64,000 bases of DNA, taken from Fragum whitleyi. Its lineage: Eukaryota > Mollusca > Bivalvia > Cardiida > Cardiidae. How positions within the stretch are numbered: the stretch's first letter is position 1; each line of letters starts with the position of its first letter. Below are positions 42,346 through 55,215 of the stretch, in pieces. The stretch lies in the NCBI GenBank assembly GCA_948146395.1, contig OX411551.1, positions 48,874,854 through 48,938,853 on the forward strand. Reading direction: 5' to 3'. The notes below the pieces were generated by a model. That model searched no databases and was not told where the DNA came from. It worked only from the letters and a program-made list of their open reading frames with translations. The position numbers and the translations under genes are program-made.

Positions 42346-45300
42346 GCTTTGCTTGGCGCACATCTGGATTTGAAGATTATGTTACAAACGGGCTCATTTG
42401 GAATCTAAAATGTAAGGAGTCTTAGTAATTTAAATGTTAACTTTTAATATAATTATGTACAAAGATAAAAGCAAAGAAAATGTATATAAAGTGCTCAAAA
42501 CTAAATCTTTAACAAACATGTTTATGCTGGCTTTTACAGTAGTACAAATCAATCCTCTACCAAAACCAACTATAATAAATTATATTGAAACAATTTATTG
42601 AACTTTTTATAATCTACCTTTTTACCTGATCTCCAGGGTAAAAAGGGCACTAAGTACCAAACTGTTGCCTGCTATTGAAAATGACATCATTTTTTTAAAC
42701 AAGAAAAAAAATAAAATTTTCTTCTCTCTTTATTTCTATTTGTAGCATTCTTTTGATTTTAAAAAATATTCACACAGTGACATTTATAATCAGGAAATAA
42801 TTCAAATATTTTTGGTGATTTGTGTTAACAGTGAAAAAATATTGCATGAAGTGGAGGAAATGATGTTCTGAAGTTTGCCTTCAGAAAGTCATCCCCCCAA
42901 CTCAGAACAAAAGATTTCTCTGATATACAAAATACCATAAAATAGCTATAAAATATTGCCAAAGTACAATCAATAGTTTTTGTAATAATAATCGTCAATC
43001 TATAATATGACAATGTTATTGGTTGTAGGAGGACAATATTAATCAAAGGCCTGAAAGGCCTGAATTGAAGACAGGACTGAATATTAACAATTGGAATGAA
43101 AATTGTGGCGTTTTGAGAAGATCTCTTGAGTTGGAATCAAAAATTTAAAACAATCATTGATGGTTACATATGGAAACTGCACCTTCCTAACAAATGAATA
43201 TGCTTTACTTTGAAGACTCATCACTTCCAGATAAACCTATCCCTCTAGCCAATTCAAGCTTAACAAGAGGGTAACTGCCTTCATAATCGCTATTCATCCC
43301 CAAGTGTTAGTTTTCAATATCCTAAATGAAAAATATTCATTTAACCAACAGAAATATGGTGGCAATTCCTGTATTCTAAAAACTCATATGATTTATTGCA
43401 ACCCTGTTTTATAAAATTGTATAGATTATCCCCAGCAATCCAATATGATCCAAATCCGATTTTTTCCCAATCAAACTTATTAAGTGGATGTGTAAAAATC
43501 TTAAATAAAATGTTAATCCACATGACACACATTGCTTACCCCTTGATGAAGAGCTGAACATTTCATCCCCATGGTGTTTATTGCCCTGAATTGGAAATTT
43601 GTTCAAATTTCTTTTACATTTATTATCTGATCCAGGATTTGACTAATTATCTCCACATAGAAGAAGCAATGAAAGTAATACCAATATTCTTATACTTTTA
43701 CTAGTCAAAGTCAATACTAAGAAGAAGTATTTTCCCGTACAATAGCGGTAGCTTTTTTTATGAATACCGTTTAAGTTTCTTCCAGGAGTGAAACATTCTG
43801 TTTCTATTTTTCCATTGAGATATTTCGATCTCCATTTCAGGTTATTCTCCTTGCATATGGTCTTACTTAGTAGACAATCATTTTTACTACAAAATAATAT
43901 ATAAACCTGTTAAGACAACCAACCTTTCAGGCCTTTTCCACGGGACTGCTTTTCTAGATCAAGATTCGGATTGAACTATCCGGTGAACTATTAATTTTGA
44001 CAAAACTGCCAAAATGACAGATCGTTAAATGAAATCCCGAGCTACAGCATTTATCACCTTGAGTAGAATTCTTTCAAAGTCCACTCCAGAATGTTACAAA
44101 TAAATCCATTCCAGTTTCCAAAACAGTTTCTGTTATTGTCAGAAAATTGTCGAAAACAAAAACTCAAAACCGGGATCGCCCATGCGTGGTACTACTGTAA
44201 AGGCCATTCGGAACACCACTCGGCCAATCTAACGCATTCGTCACAACTCGGCCGATTCCGTAACCTACATTTACCTGAGACTTCGGAGATCGCCCGATGA
44301 TTGCCGAGTGAATATCACGATCACGATCTGTTGCCGTTTACGGATATGACCGAGTGATGTTCCAAATGCTGTACAATATGGATAGACAAAACAAGCCTAA
44401 TAATAAAGTAACTTGATAAGCCATCGAAATTTCTCCGTAAATCCAAGTAAAAATTCAAACCTAGGAAATTTCAAGGGTTTACGAGTGTATTCAAATAGCC
44501 TTGTGCTATTTTAGTTTTTATCCATTTACACTACGACAGGCCCGGGAGACGGATAAATAAAGCAACCTTAAGGACACCCAAACACACAATTTTACGAGAA
44601 ATAGGGAGTCTAAAATGGGGAACTGAAAATAGCTTGCCAATGCTATGTATAAAAACAGTTGTAGGATGCAATTGAAAATTTGGAGCAAATGTAAAAGATT
44701 GCAGCCGAAAACGCCCTAAAACAGCACCATTTACGAATGTAAAACACGTTTCTGCAGGCAACTTCTGCATAGATCACGTGTTCACTCCCCAGAGGTCCCG
44801 GTCAGAATTTAGGTTAGCACCAAAATATTTTACGGTATATTGCTACACTATTGATTATTTTTGCCGCATTTATTTTTATGAATGGGTCTACTTTTTTGAG
44901 CGTAATGACACATGTAGGTTTGTTATCAGAATCCGATGGCAACGATCCCTATATTGAAAGACAGGTAAACCTGTCTTCAATAAAAATTGGTCAATGAACC
45001 AATTAGCACTTAAAATCTGTGGGCACTTAATTTCTGCTAGAATTTCAGTCAACGATGGTCATACAAAAATAAATTATACAGAATTTTGGTCCTTTTTTAG
45101 AACTCAATTTCCAATTAAATCATAAGAAAGGTCATATCATTTTAAACAGGTAAAGAGGCATGTTAGTTTTGCATTATTGTTTAAATATTTCAAATTAAAG
45201 TTTGAAAGAAATATCAACACACCTATGGGGATGACATTCATTTTGAAATAAAATAACTAATTAACACTTTGACATTATGATAATCAGATATGAACTTTTA

Positions 45301-45490
45301 AAGTTCCACTTTCTTAGATGTGAAAAAATTTCCAAACTACAAGTTAAAGCACTGCAAAGCAGCAGAAATTAAATCCTCTATAGAATTAGCATTAACAGTG
45401 CATAAAAAATGTCTGCAGAAATTGGACCCAATAAAAAATAAGTGCTATACAGTATTTTGATTCAATATGATCAACATTATTGATTCTGTT
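42346..45490. other. Long non-coding stretch without a recognised gene
   Basis: I see no coding frame with a domain. 44165-44340 is CpG-richer and could be a promoter, but no adjacent gene is visible. 'attgaagacagg' at 43058 and 'cctgtcttcaat' at 44966 form an inverted pair of uncertain meaning. 43042-43065 and 43925-43936 share 'ggcctgaaagg'. Confidence 0.45.
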
Positions 45491-45529
45491 TAGCTCCTTA
45501 AGGGATTTTACCTGTAATTGTTCCAGCAA

Positions 45530-46104
45530 ATGAACTTAATCAGCGTTACCAAAGGGATGTGCCTGTGTGGTGCCCAAATATGACCCAAGGGTCTTGATAT
45601 GCACAAACTTGGTAGAGGAAAACCAAATGATGCTACATACCAAATATGAAAGCTGTCTGCCTCCTGGTTTCAGAGTAAAAGGTTTTTTTTAAAGATTTTC
45701 ACTCTTTGATTCTATGTAAAGAGGGATGTGCCTGGGTGGAGCCAAATATGACCCCAAGGTCTTGATATGAACAGACTTGGTGGAGGCCCACTAGATGATG
45801 ATACATACCAAATATGAAAGCTGTCTACTGTCTAGTTTCTGAGTAGAAGATTATTGAAGATTTTCCTATTTTTACCCTTTTTGTTATGGGTTAAGGGAGA
45901 GTTAAGGGTACATTACATTTATTTGAACAACTTTGGTAGAGCTTGACCCAAGGAACGTCTCTGCCAAGTTTCATCAAAATTGGCCCAAGGGTGTAAGAGG
46001 AAAAGATGTTTAACAAAATCGTGGATGACACACTACTCAAACAGCACGTCGGACATTGTACAATCACAATAGCTCACCTTAAGCACTTTGTGCAGGTGAG
46101 CTAA
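45530..46104 (+). mobile_element. Rolling-circle-like element with two about 160-bp units
   Basis: The right end is a hairpin ('caccttaagcactttgtgcaggtg') followed by AGCTAA, as in family A. Units start with 'aaatatgaccc' near 45570 and 45727. The left end is unclear. Confidence 0.5.
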
Positions 46105-46322
46105 AAAGTTTAGACACACTTTATGGTATATGTTGTTTCACTTATTTAGATCTTTTGTAATAGTTGGAAGAAAACAACTTATCTATATAATCTTTTATAT
46201 TGCTAAGGTTGCACCACTGAAAATTCAGTGGGTAAAAATGACCCAAAGCAGGAAGTTTTTTGAGGGTCAAAATGGGTCTTTGGGAGTAAAAACCCTTGTT
46301 CAAGAATCAAATACGAGCCCTG
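46105..46322. repeat. Partial copy of the 'cagggctt...aagccctg' repeat
   Basis: Ends 'aaatacgagccctg' at 46322 and carries 'gagggtcaaaatgggtc', matching the right half of 59450-59822. The left end is missing. Confidence 0.45.
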
Positions 46323-47104
46323 TCTCACTGAGACAATCTACATATCATATATCCATTGGTGGGATGATTTTGAAAAGGGACAGGTTCAGAAAGTGGCATT
46401 TTCGGCCCTGTTACAAATTTTAATATAAATGTGCTCATGAGTTTGTTTTTGATCTATCATATGTAAAATTCATGCGAATACATGATAGTTCTATCTTGCG
46501 TTGCCATGGCAACCATAAACCTTGGATCTTTAAATTTATCCTTTTTCACCCGTTCTTGATATAATACAGATTTAGGTATGTATAGAATATGTGAAAAACT
46601 TTTAACAGGCTATAAAAAAATGTATTTTTACATCAAAACATGATGAGACATATTGCCATGGAAACACAACCAATTTTAATAAAAGAATAACAGAAAAAAA
46701 TGAGGCATATTTGACAATATTCTATTGAATGAAATATATAACCTTTATTTCGATTTTTGAATTCATATATATTTATGTAAATCCATTTATTAGATGTAAG
46801 ATAGATAATTCTATAATTCTAACAAAAGAAAATACGTTACCATGGCAACCGCTTATAGGTTAATCAAGAGTTAATAGCGATTCACATTTCTTTTTTTGGT
46901 AGGACATTTTACATGGCATGTCCTTGATTTCAAGAAAAAGTTAGAGAAATTGGTTGGTCTACAGTAATAAATTGAGTATAAAAAATATCCAAATAACTTC
47001 TGGTTGCCATGGAAAATGACTTGTGATAGTGAAAAAAACTAATTTTAGGGGTTTATGAAGTTGCATACAACAGTTTTGCAAGAAACTAGATTGTAGCAAA
47101 GCAG
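46323..47104. other. Non-coding DNA with 'ttgccatgg(c)aac' repeats
   Basis: 'gttgccatgg' or its complement appears at about 46500, 46653, 46840 and 47000 at about 150-190-bp spacing, a decayed tandem repeat. No gene. Confidence 0.4.
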
Positions 47105-47872
47105 ACTTATCCCCCCAACAAGCACATTGTCAAAATGCAAGTGCTAATAGTATAGGAGGTGTTTGTAACAAATATTGAGGTCATATGCAGCATTTGCATG
47201 AAGTTTCGTGATTCTAGGTTGCTTGGTTCTTAAGTAAGAGTCCGGAAACGAAAAGTGAACAAAAAATGACAATGACCTTTGACCTATGTGACCCAAAAAT
47301 AATAGGGAACTTCCTTAGGCTATACGCACCATTTGAATAAAGTCTCAAGATTCTAGGTCGCTTGGTTTTTGAGTTAGAGTCCAGAAATGAAAATTGACTG
47401 TGAAATTGACCTTTGACCTATGTGACCTTGACCTTTGACATATTTGACCCTAAAACAAAAGGGCACTTCCTTGGGTCATAAGAAAAATTTGCATAAAGTT
47501 TAATGATTGTAGGTCGCTTGGTTGTCGAGTTAGAGTCCGGAAACGAAAATTGAACAAAGACTGACTATGACCTTGAACACTTGTATGAAGTTTCATGATT
47601 GTAGGTCACTTGGTTCTTGAGTTTGAGTCCGAAAACGAAATTGAACAAAAATTTACTGTGACCTTGACCTTTGACCTATAGGACCCCAAAACAATAGGGC
47701 ACTTCTTTGGGTCATAAGCAACATTTGTATAAAGTTTCGTGATTGTAGGTCACTTAGTGCTTGAATTAGAGTCCGGAAATGAAAAGATCTACAGACGGAT
47801 GAACAAACAGACAAACATGGTGAAACCAATATACCCCCTCTACTTCGTAGGTTGGGGGTATAAAAATACATC
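47105..47872. repeat. Tandem-repeat element 'aggtcgcttggttcttgagtt'
   Basis: Five units (anchors near 47212, 47352, 47508, 47601, 47743; mostly 140-155 bp, one shorter) between 'ccccccaacaagcac' and 'cgtaggttgggggtata' ends. It is the same kind as the repeat split by the LTR element and the one in the helicase intron. Confidence 0.6.
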
Positions 47873-48590
47873 AAAGTCATTACAAGAGGACTATTTTAAA
47901 CCTTTAAACACAATTAAATGACAACTAAATGCTCATTTTCAGCAGGAGTTTTATGAGGATTGAACGAGAACTGTATTCATAAAATCTTGGACAAGTTTGA
48001 AAAGGGTCAAATGGGGTTAAAAGCAAGGTCACGGAGTCAAATTATTGGGGATAAAAATATGGACACTCTACATGCCTAACTTTTTGTCCAACTAACCTGT
48101 CAGATCAAGTATCAAAATGAAATTTTACACATATTCAAAACGGGTCAAGTGGGTTCAAAAACTTTATCTCCAGTGAAATATAATAAAAATTGTAATTGAA
48201 AGACCTCTAAAGTGGTAACAAAATGAATGTCCTTAAGACTCTTTTCTCATGACATACCTGGGAATACCGGTGTAACGAAATCAATAGGATCCTTCCTTAC
48301 AGACAAATAGATACAGCAATTTTGAGAAAGATTGGAACAAAGTTGTGACCTCTAGAATGGCACGAAAGAAATAGTATATAAGGCTTCTTTTCCCATAATT
48401 AACCAGTGCCTCAGAATGAAACCATAATCAGTAGGGTCCTTCCTTATACAATGACAAACATCCTAAGCAAGGTTAAGTAAGATTGATCCAAAATTTTAAG
48501 AAAGAAATCGCCTTTAAGGCTCCTTTTCTTGTAACATGTGTCGGAGTGCCACCACAAGCAACATATCGTCTAGACAAACATACTGAGCAA
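47873..48590. other. Non-coding DNA with decayed repeat units
   Basis: 47990-48170 has 'gggtcaaatggggttaaaagcaaggtca' text like the inverted 145-bp family; 48240-48560 has two or three diverged 'aatagggtccttccttac' units. No gene. Confidence 0.45.
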
Positions 48591-49330
48591 GTTTGAGAAT
48601 TATCAAGCCAAAGTAGTGACCTCTGGTGCTAAAGCAAGATTTGGCCTTGCTCCTTGGTGTTACCTTGACCTTTGTGATCAAGACACAATATTCACAAATA
48701 ACTTTTTTAGGGACAATCTCGCAAACTTATGTGAAAATTCATCCATAGATGGGAGAGAGAACGACCAAAAATCAATATTATACCCCAATTTTGACCTTTG
48801 ACCTCTTGCTGTGACCTTGCCCTTTAAAACCAAAACACAAGGTTCAAAGAAAACAAAACATGATATTCACAAATATTCTTTCAGGACAATTTTGCCAACT
48901 AATGTGAAAATCCATCCATAGATGTGAGGGTAAACGACAAAAAAACAATATTTTATCCCAATTTTGACCTTTGACCTCTTGCTGGGGCCTTGACCTTTGA
49001 AACCAAAATATGAGGTTCAGAGAAAACAAAACACGAAACTCATAAATAATTTTTTTATGGACAATTTAGCCATCTTATGTGAAAATTCATCCATAGATGG
49101 GAGAGAGAACAACCAAAAATCAATATTATACCCCAATTTTGACCTTTGACCTCTTGCTGTGACCTTGACCCTTAAAACCAAAACACAAGGTTCAGAAAAA
49201 ACAAAATTTCTTCTGCCAATGAACAATTTTGCCAACTTATGTGGAAATCCATTGTCAAATGCCCGTGATATTGACCAAAAATGAATATCATACCCGAATT
49301 TTGACCTTTGACCTCTGAGGGCTAAAAGTT
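48591..49330. repeat. Tandem array of about 175-bp units
   Basis: Four units marked by 'catccatagatgggag' (48742, 48916, 49090) and 'ccaattttgacctttgacctc' (48789, 48959, 49135, 49298). The short minus-strand frames are repeat artefacts. Confidence 0.7.
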
Positions 49331-50431
49331 AATTTTCAAGCTGGGAGCCACCTGACAACCAAAAATTGCTTGTAAGTTTTAGTTTTTAAAAATTGTAAGA
49401 ATTGTACTATAAATGAAATAAAGTTGGTTGTTAAGTGGCGCCCTTGGTTTTCTGGGTCTAAAGTTGTAATTTTCACCTTTTTTCTAGGAATTTGCATAAT
49501 TTGCACGTGTTTCTCTTCCATTTTCTACAAGAAGGTGACACTTGACATTCATTTCGATGTCAGTATTTTGAAGTTCAATCTCCACTTGCATGTATAATAC
49601 ATCAATATCAATAGTTGAATCAAATTTAAAAATCAAGAATTTTAGGGCCAAATTCTGTAGTTAGTGAACCTGCTCCTTTATGATTAAAAGTAAATATGAA
49701 GATTATATAAACAAATTTTGAAGATTTCATTCTATAATGAAAATGATATTATCTACATAATGATAAAACAAAGTTGTTGACATGACATTTCATGGTCAGT
49801 TTGATCAGAAATGGAAGAAATAATTCTTGAAAAAAACAGTTTCAGGTATTTATGCAAAACTATTGTAAGTGCCTATGAATATATGAATATATAGGCACTT
49901 GCAATATTTTTGCACTTACCCCTTGAGTTGTCACAGGATAATGTAGATTGCAATTACAAATACTTATTATGTGTTAAATGTTGATTTAAGAGATCAGCAA
50001 AAAACTATTGTAAACAGAGGCATTTACAATAGTTTTGTATTGAACCATCAATATGATAACAACATATTATCTATCAATCAGGCTTTAGTCATTTTATGAT
50101 ACAAATCCATTTGATGAGCTGACATTAAATATCAAGACAATCTCTTTTAGCAAAAGGATATTAAAAATGCCAGTAGCAAGTGATACTACCCAGTATCTAT
50201 ATAACTTGTTTTCTGTCATGTTGGACCTTTTGTAATTTTGTTAACAAATATCGGACAACACAAAGATGATTAACATGATACAATGTTGTCAATATTATAC
50301 ATAACACAATTTCATTGCTTAATAATATTTATACAAAAATCACAATTCCATTTAAAAAAAAGTTTATAGCTCTATTAACACTAACATACAATTTGTAATG
50401 TAAATATTCAGTGATTAGATTGTAAAATGTA
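49331..50431. other. Non-coding DNA
   Basis: A small palindrome at 49868-49910 ('ttgtaagtgcctat...ataggcacttgcaa') is followed by a looser one near 50005-50030. No gene. Confidence 0.45.
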
Positions 50432-50694
50432 TTTGTGACCCATCACGCAAAAAGGGACCGTCTGGGTACTGTGTAAAGTGTCAACCCTAGTCAGACTATG
50501 CAGAATGCGAAAACTGAATAGGATTGAAACTTTTCAAACTTAGCTTATTTTCTGAATCTAGAATGATTAATTTACGTTCTCCATGAAAGAAATTTTGAAA
50601 TACAATATCTGGTTGATCTGTGCTGGACCCAATCTCTTTTTTTAGTATCTTTTTAAGTTTCCAGATGGTCCTGTTTCGTGTCACAGGTCACATT
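50432..50694. mobile_element. Palindromic MITE, copy 2
   Basis: Ends 'gtgacccatcacgcaaaaag' and 'gtgtcacaggtcac' plus 'gggaccgtctggg' / 'ccagatggtcc' match the arms of 921-1130; the middle shares 'ccctagtcagact' and 'cttattttctgaat'. Confidence 0.7.
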
Positions 50695-51560
50695 TGTATA
50701 ATGCTGGACTCACTCTGCCTGTAAATTGTCATGCCCAAGGAAGACACCCGCTTCCAATGAGGCTTAAACCTGTAACCATCCACTCATGAGTCAAGCTTTC
50801 TAAACTAGGGATGATGGTAATGAGTACTTATTTTACTAATCGAGTACTCAGTGCACTTTCCAATCGAGTACTTGAATAATCAGATGAAATTGGCAACCTT
50901 TGAATATTAATTATTTGATTTAAACATATTGATAAATGGTATTAGCAGCACATATTCAGTTGAAATGATAGTTGTGATAACAATTGGTTGCTTTAAAATC
51001 TAAAGAAACAATAATTGTTAAGGGGAATAAATGCTAAAACAGTTTCTTGCCTCGCTGATATTTCTCAGCTTTATTTGCCTGTTTACAAATACCACCCAAA
51101 ACATTACAAATCAATTTCTCACTTCACCAAGAATATTATGGTTAAGGAGTCAGCTCTCCACTTTCAATACCATATTTCCCCTCATAATACCGCCCTCCCT
51201 AATACTAGCAACCCACTTCAAATGCCTAAATTTTAAGATCTTGTTGAGACTTTTTCTCTTACCGTATTTTGTGTGAATTTCCTCTAAACAATCATATAAA
51301 TGATCGTTTAGAGGAATTTACTTAAAATTAAAGGGAAAAGGGCCTAAAAGACATAAGTTTAATTATCTTTTTTAATCAGAAAATGCATATGCTAAATAAC
51401 AGCTCCCTGACCATATTCTGTATAGCTCCTGGGAGCATTTATTAGGAGAAATACTGCAACTAGAAAGGGCCCTGTTTAAAATTATCCATCAATTTGTAAG
51501 AACCCATGTGTAAAAGGATATTCACCCCACCAGGGACTTAACCAAGAAGACCTGTCGCAA
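50695..51560. other. Non-coding DNA with a 43-bp hairpin
   Basis: A hairpin at 51276-51318 pairs TTCCTCTAAAC with GTTTAGAGGAA. 50808-50880 has 'aatcgagtact' words in both orientations. No gene. Confidence 0.45.
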
Positions 51561-51775
51561 AGCTGTCTTACACCTTCCAACAGATAATACACATTCCAAA
51601 AGAAAATATACATACCAACAGAAAATATACCTTCCAACAGAAAATATACCTTCCAACAGGAAATATACCTTCCAACAGGAAAGATACCTTCCAACAGGAA
51701 ATAACCTTCCAACTGTAAAAATACCTTCCAACAGAATTTATACCTTCCAACAGGAAATATACCTTCCAACAGAGT
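51561..51775. repeat. 19-bp minisatellite, about 11 units
   Basis: Repeats of 'ataccttccaacaggaaat' with a few diverged units at both ends. Because it has few stop words, several overlapping minus-strand frames are open; they are not genes. Confidence 0.8.
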
Positions 51776-52082
51776 TGAAACTAGAACAACTGACATTTTC
51801 TACCAAATAGCCTAAATACTGTCAAAAGTGAATAGACCAAAACCAAATAACAATATGCACATCTCTGCTTGATCAAATCTGTTAAGTTTGATTGAAATCC
51901 TTCCAAATTGAGCGGACACAAAAAAGCTACAGACATACTGACTGTCAGACAGATGGACTAACAAGCTCACTACTATAAACCCCTCAAGTGTTTGGGAGTG
52001 TAGTGACTGTATGAATGAGACTCTAGCTTGCTACAAACTACATTTTCATGGAAAAAAGAGACATTTTAGGAAACTTTTGTGT

Positions 52083-52323
52083 TTGAATAAGGGTTTGATT
52101 TGATTTGAATTGGGGTTTTACGTCGCTTTCAACAATCTCTCAGTTATATTGCGATGACTGGAGCACCTAACGATGGATTCCTGGTATTTCTCACACCAGT
52201 ACTACCACCACATCCCTTTCCTAGCCTCCAGTTGCTATTCCACATAGGTTTACAATTATCTACCCATTGGTGAAGGACAAATAGTCCGAAAGGATAAGTG
52301 CCGCGGCCGGGTTGAATAAGGGT
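52083..52323 (-). mobile_element. 5'-truncated SINE with 12-bp target duplication
   Basis: The body 52095-52311 is flanked by 'ttgaataagggt' at 52083-52094 and 52312-52323. It has the body and tail ('tttgatttgatttgaat') but lacks the tRNA head, a normal result of incomplete reverse transcription. Confidence 0.8.
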
Positions 52324-52692
52324 GTAGCTCGATTAGTGTAAGTACAAAAAAGACAAAGAGAAAGTAAAAGTTTTGAATAAATTTAAATGAATACACATTG
52401 TATGTAATAAAATAATAATAGCATTTCCACCCCCTGTTAATCTTAAACTGTAATATTTCAGTCACCATGCTAAACAAATTGCAATTTATCAGAATTTAAC
52501 ATTTCAAGAGAGATTCAATTAAATTGTACAAGAAAAGCAAAAAAAATTATCACAGACATGAGTGCCCTTTCAAGTGTTGCCATTAGTAGCAATGCATAAT
52601 TATGATGCTGGTGAAGAAATGTTATGGTAAGGGACCCAAAATAGTTCCACATCTTTCAAGAAGCCATGAACTTTAACAGTGTTACATTTAAA
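52324..52692. other. Non-coding DNA
   Basis: No gene or repeat boundary recognised. Confidence 0.4.
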
Positions 52693-53108
52693 ACATTGTA
52701 AAATTGACACTCACTGAAATCAAAATCATCCAATATCACTCACTCTGGGCTTATTTCATTCATTACGAACACTCACTCAAATTGATCAGGAGCACTACAA
52801 AATCATTAGAAAACATTTCGAAATGGTTAAAGTTAATCAACATTTAATTCAAATTGATCCACATTTCCTTCGATTTTATTGGCTGTGTATATTTTAAGGT
52901 CTCTGATTGGTCTACACAGAAACACAAACAGAAAATTACATTAATTTCATTAAAGGGAGGTAATAAATACCACTAATTGTGTTCATCTTGAACAAAATTA
53001 GCAATATTAGATTACCTCACTTGAATTTCTTTCAAAACTCGCTACACACACTCATTCAGTTTCATTCTAAAATCATTCCAAAATCATTCATCGAGTAAAT
53101 TTCATGTT
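52693..53108. mobile_element. MITE-like element 'acatcgtgaaatt', copy 2
   Basis: Diverged copy of 25295-25691 in the same orientation: 'attgacactcactgaaat', 'ttggtctacacagaaac', 'catcttgaacaaaatt' and 'cattcatcgagtaaatttcatg' appear in the same order. Confidence 0.5.
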
Positions 53109-53306
53109 CCTAACTGTAACCTAGATTATCCAATGATATCATTAGAATACCTTGGTCAACATTGTGAAAGATCATGAGTTCAAAAATGTTGTGGAACTTT
53201 TACGATTACACTACCTTTAGTGTCAAATTATCTACAAAATCCATTTCACTATTGTCTATCACATGTACCAAACATTTAAAGTATAATCAGCGCAACTAAT
53301 AATGCT

Positions 53307-53480
53307 GGGGTGTGAAATTCACATGTTCAACATGGGACTTTTTCACTTTTGGACAAGAACATTTTTTCAAGGCAGCTTGTCCATTAACAAGTTGAGGCCA
53401 GTACTTTTCTTCAAGTTTTTTATCAAGATTAACACACAGATTTAGGCGCAGAAGATGCTTAAAGAAAGTGGAAAATGCTC
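53307..53480 (-). repeat. Inverted copy of the 'cttgtccatggacaag' repeat
   Basis: 'ggggtgtgaaattcacatg', 'ggacaagaacatttt' and 'cttgtccattaacaagttg' match the minus strand of 12950-13307. The far end is unclear. Confidence 0.4.
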
Positions 53481-53702
53481 TATACATAATTAATGACAGA
53501 CAATAGAAAATGTGCTTCTCTATTCGAAGTCTTGAATGAACAAAGTTTGCTTTACATACAAGAATGAGTTATACAAAGAGTATTTACATATGATAGAAAC
53601 ACTCAGTGCAGAAAGATTTTATTTTTATCCAAAGTTGGCACTATCTAAGCATTTTGCTGATCACAATAAAATGCTCATAGATAATCAAATGTTAAACTAG
53701 TT

Positions 53703-54699
53703 AAACAAGAAGGCCATAGTGGCCCTTAACCGCTCACCTGAATAAACAATCTGAAAATGTTTTTCTAAGATTTGACCCCATGACCTAGTTTTTGACCCCA
53801 CTTGACCCAATTTCGAACTTGTCCAAGATTTTATCAAGATAATCTCTCTGACCAATTTTCAGGTTGATTGGGCCAAAAATATGGCCTCTAGAGTGTCCAC
53901 AAGGTTTTTCCAAGATTTGGCCCTGTGACCTAGTTTTTGACCCCACTTGACCCAATTACAAACTTGTCAGAGTATTCACCAAGATAATCATTCTGACCAA
54001 TTTTCAGGTTGATTGGGCTAAAAATATGGCCTCTAGAGTGTCCACAAGGTTTTTCTAAGATTTGACCCCATGACCTAGTTTTTGACCCCACTTGACCCAA
54101 TTTCGAACTTGTCCAAGATTTCATCAAGATAATCATTCTGACCAATTTTCAGGTTGATTGTGCTAAAAATATGGCCTCTAGAGTGTCCACAAGGTTTTTC
54201 TAAGATTTGACCCCATGACCTAGTTTTTGACCCCACTTGACCCAATTTCGAACTTGTCCGAGATTTCATCAAGATAATCATTCTGACCAATTTTCAGGTT
54301 GATTGGGCTAAAAATATGGCCTCTAGAGTGTCCACAAGGTTTTTTTAAGATTTGACCCCGTGACCTAGTTTTTGACCCCACTTGACCCAATTTCAAACTT
54401 GTCCAAGATTTCATCAAGATAATTATTCTGACCAATTTTCAGGTTGATTGGGCTAAAAATATGGCCTCTAGAGTGTCCACAAGGTTTTTTTAAGATTTGA
54501 CCCCGTGACCTAGTTTTTGACCCCACTTGACCCAATTTCAATCTTGTCCGAGATTTCATCCAGGTAATCATTCTGACCAATTTTCAGAATGATTGGGCTA
54601 AAAATATGGCCTCTAGAGTGTCCACAAGGTAAATGTTGACGACGGACATCAAGTAACCCCAAAAGCTCACCTTGAGCACTTCGTGCTCAGGTGAGCTAA
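53703..54699 (+). mobile_element. Helitron2/Helentron-like element, family A, with six 145-bp tandem units
   Basis: The left end AACAAGAAGGCCATAGTGGC can form a hairpin and is followed by CGCTCACCTG. The right end is a long hairpin (CCTTGAGCACTTCGTGCTCAGG) then TGAGCTAA. Left CTCACCTG and right CAGGTGAG are inverted repeats. Between them, six units with exact 145-bp spacing ('accccacttgaccca' at 53796, 53941, 54086, 54231, 54376, 54521). The four minus-strand 71-codon frames are the same repeat read four times. No protein gene. Confidence 0.65.
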
Positions 54700-54866
54700 A
54701 AAGCCAAAGGATGGTAAAATGTATCTTCTAATGAAAACAAGACTACAGAAATGTTATGTGTACAAGTGAACCACATGCAGATGGCCAAGGCTTAGTTTTT
54801 TAGTTTTCAATTTTCAAAAAGTGCTGCATCAATCTATGTGCTACTTTTACTGCTAGCTGATAACCA

Positions 54867-55114
54867 GGGGCCTGTTTTACTTAAAATCTTACAATCATTT
54901 TTTGCATAAGTCAAAATTTAAAGTTGCTTCTATGATAGCAACTAAATATGGAATTCTGCCATGCATCATCTCACTGGAATCATCTTCTAAAGACGATTCC
55001 AATGAAATATTGCAAGGCAGATTCTACAAATTAATGAAAACACCAAACAAAAACAATTTGTGATTTTGACTAAAGATTAATTTTTTTGTAAGAAGTTTAG
55101 TGAAACAGGCCCCC
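54867..55114. mobile_element. 248-bp MITE 'ggggcctgtttcac'
   Basis: Ends GGGGCCTGTTTTAC and GTGAAACAGGCCCC are inverted; TCTTAC and GTAAGA extend the arms. A smaller internal palindrome ('ctggaatcatcttc'...'gacgattccaat') is present. Confidence 0.65.
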
Positions 55115-55215
55115 AGTTCTGCTGTAAGTGCTGTTGAATATTAACTTTAAGTAATCTCAGTTAAATCAAGGGTAATATTTCTTGAAAATAGCATTTAAAG
55201 TTAATTCCCTTGATA

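Noticed and set aside
43045..44985. Possible 1.9-kb TIR element bounded by 'attgaagacagg'
   Set aside because: Only 12 bp match, with no target duplication or second pairing; could be chance.
53930..54580. Four similar 71-codon minus-strand frames, a possible small gene family
   Set aside because: They are 145 bp apart and are the tandem unit read in the same phase.
53703..54699. CRISPR-like array
   Set aside because: Units are 145 bp with no repeat/spacer alternation, in a eukaryotic genome; it is an element-internal tandem repeat.
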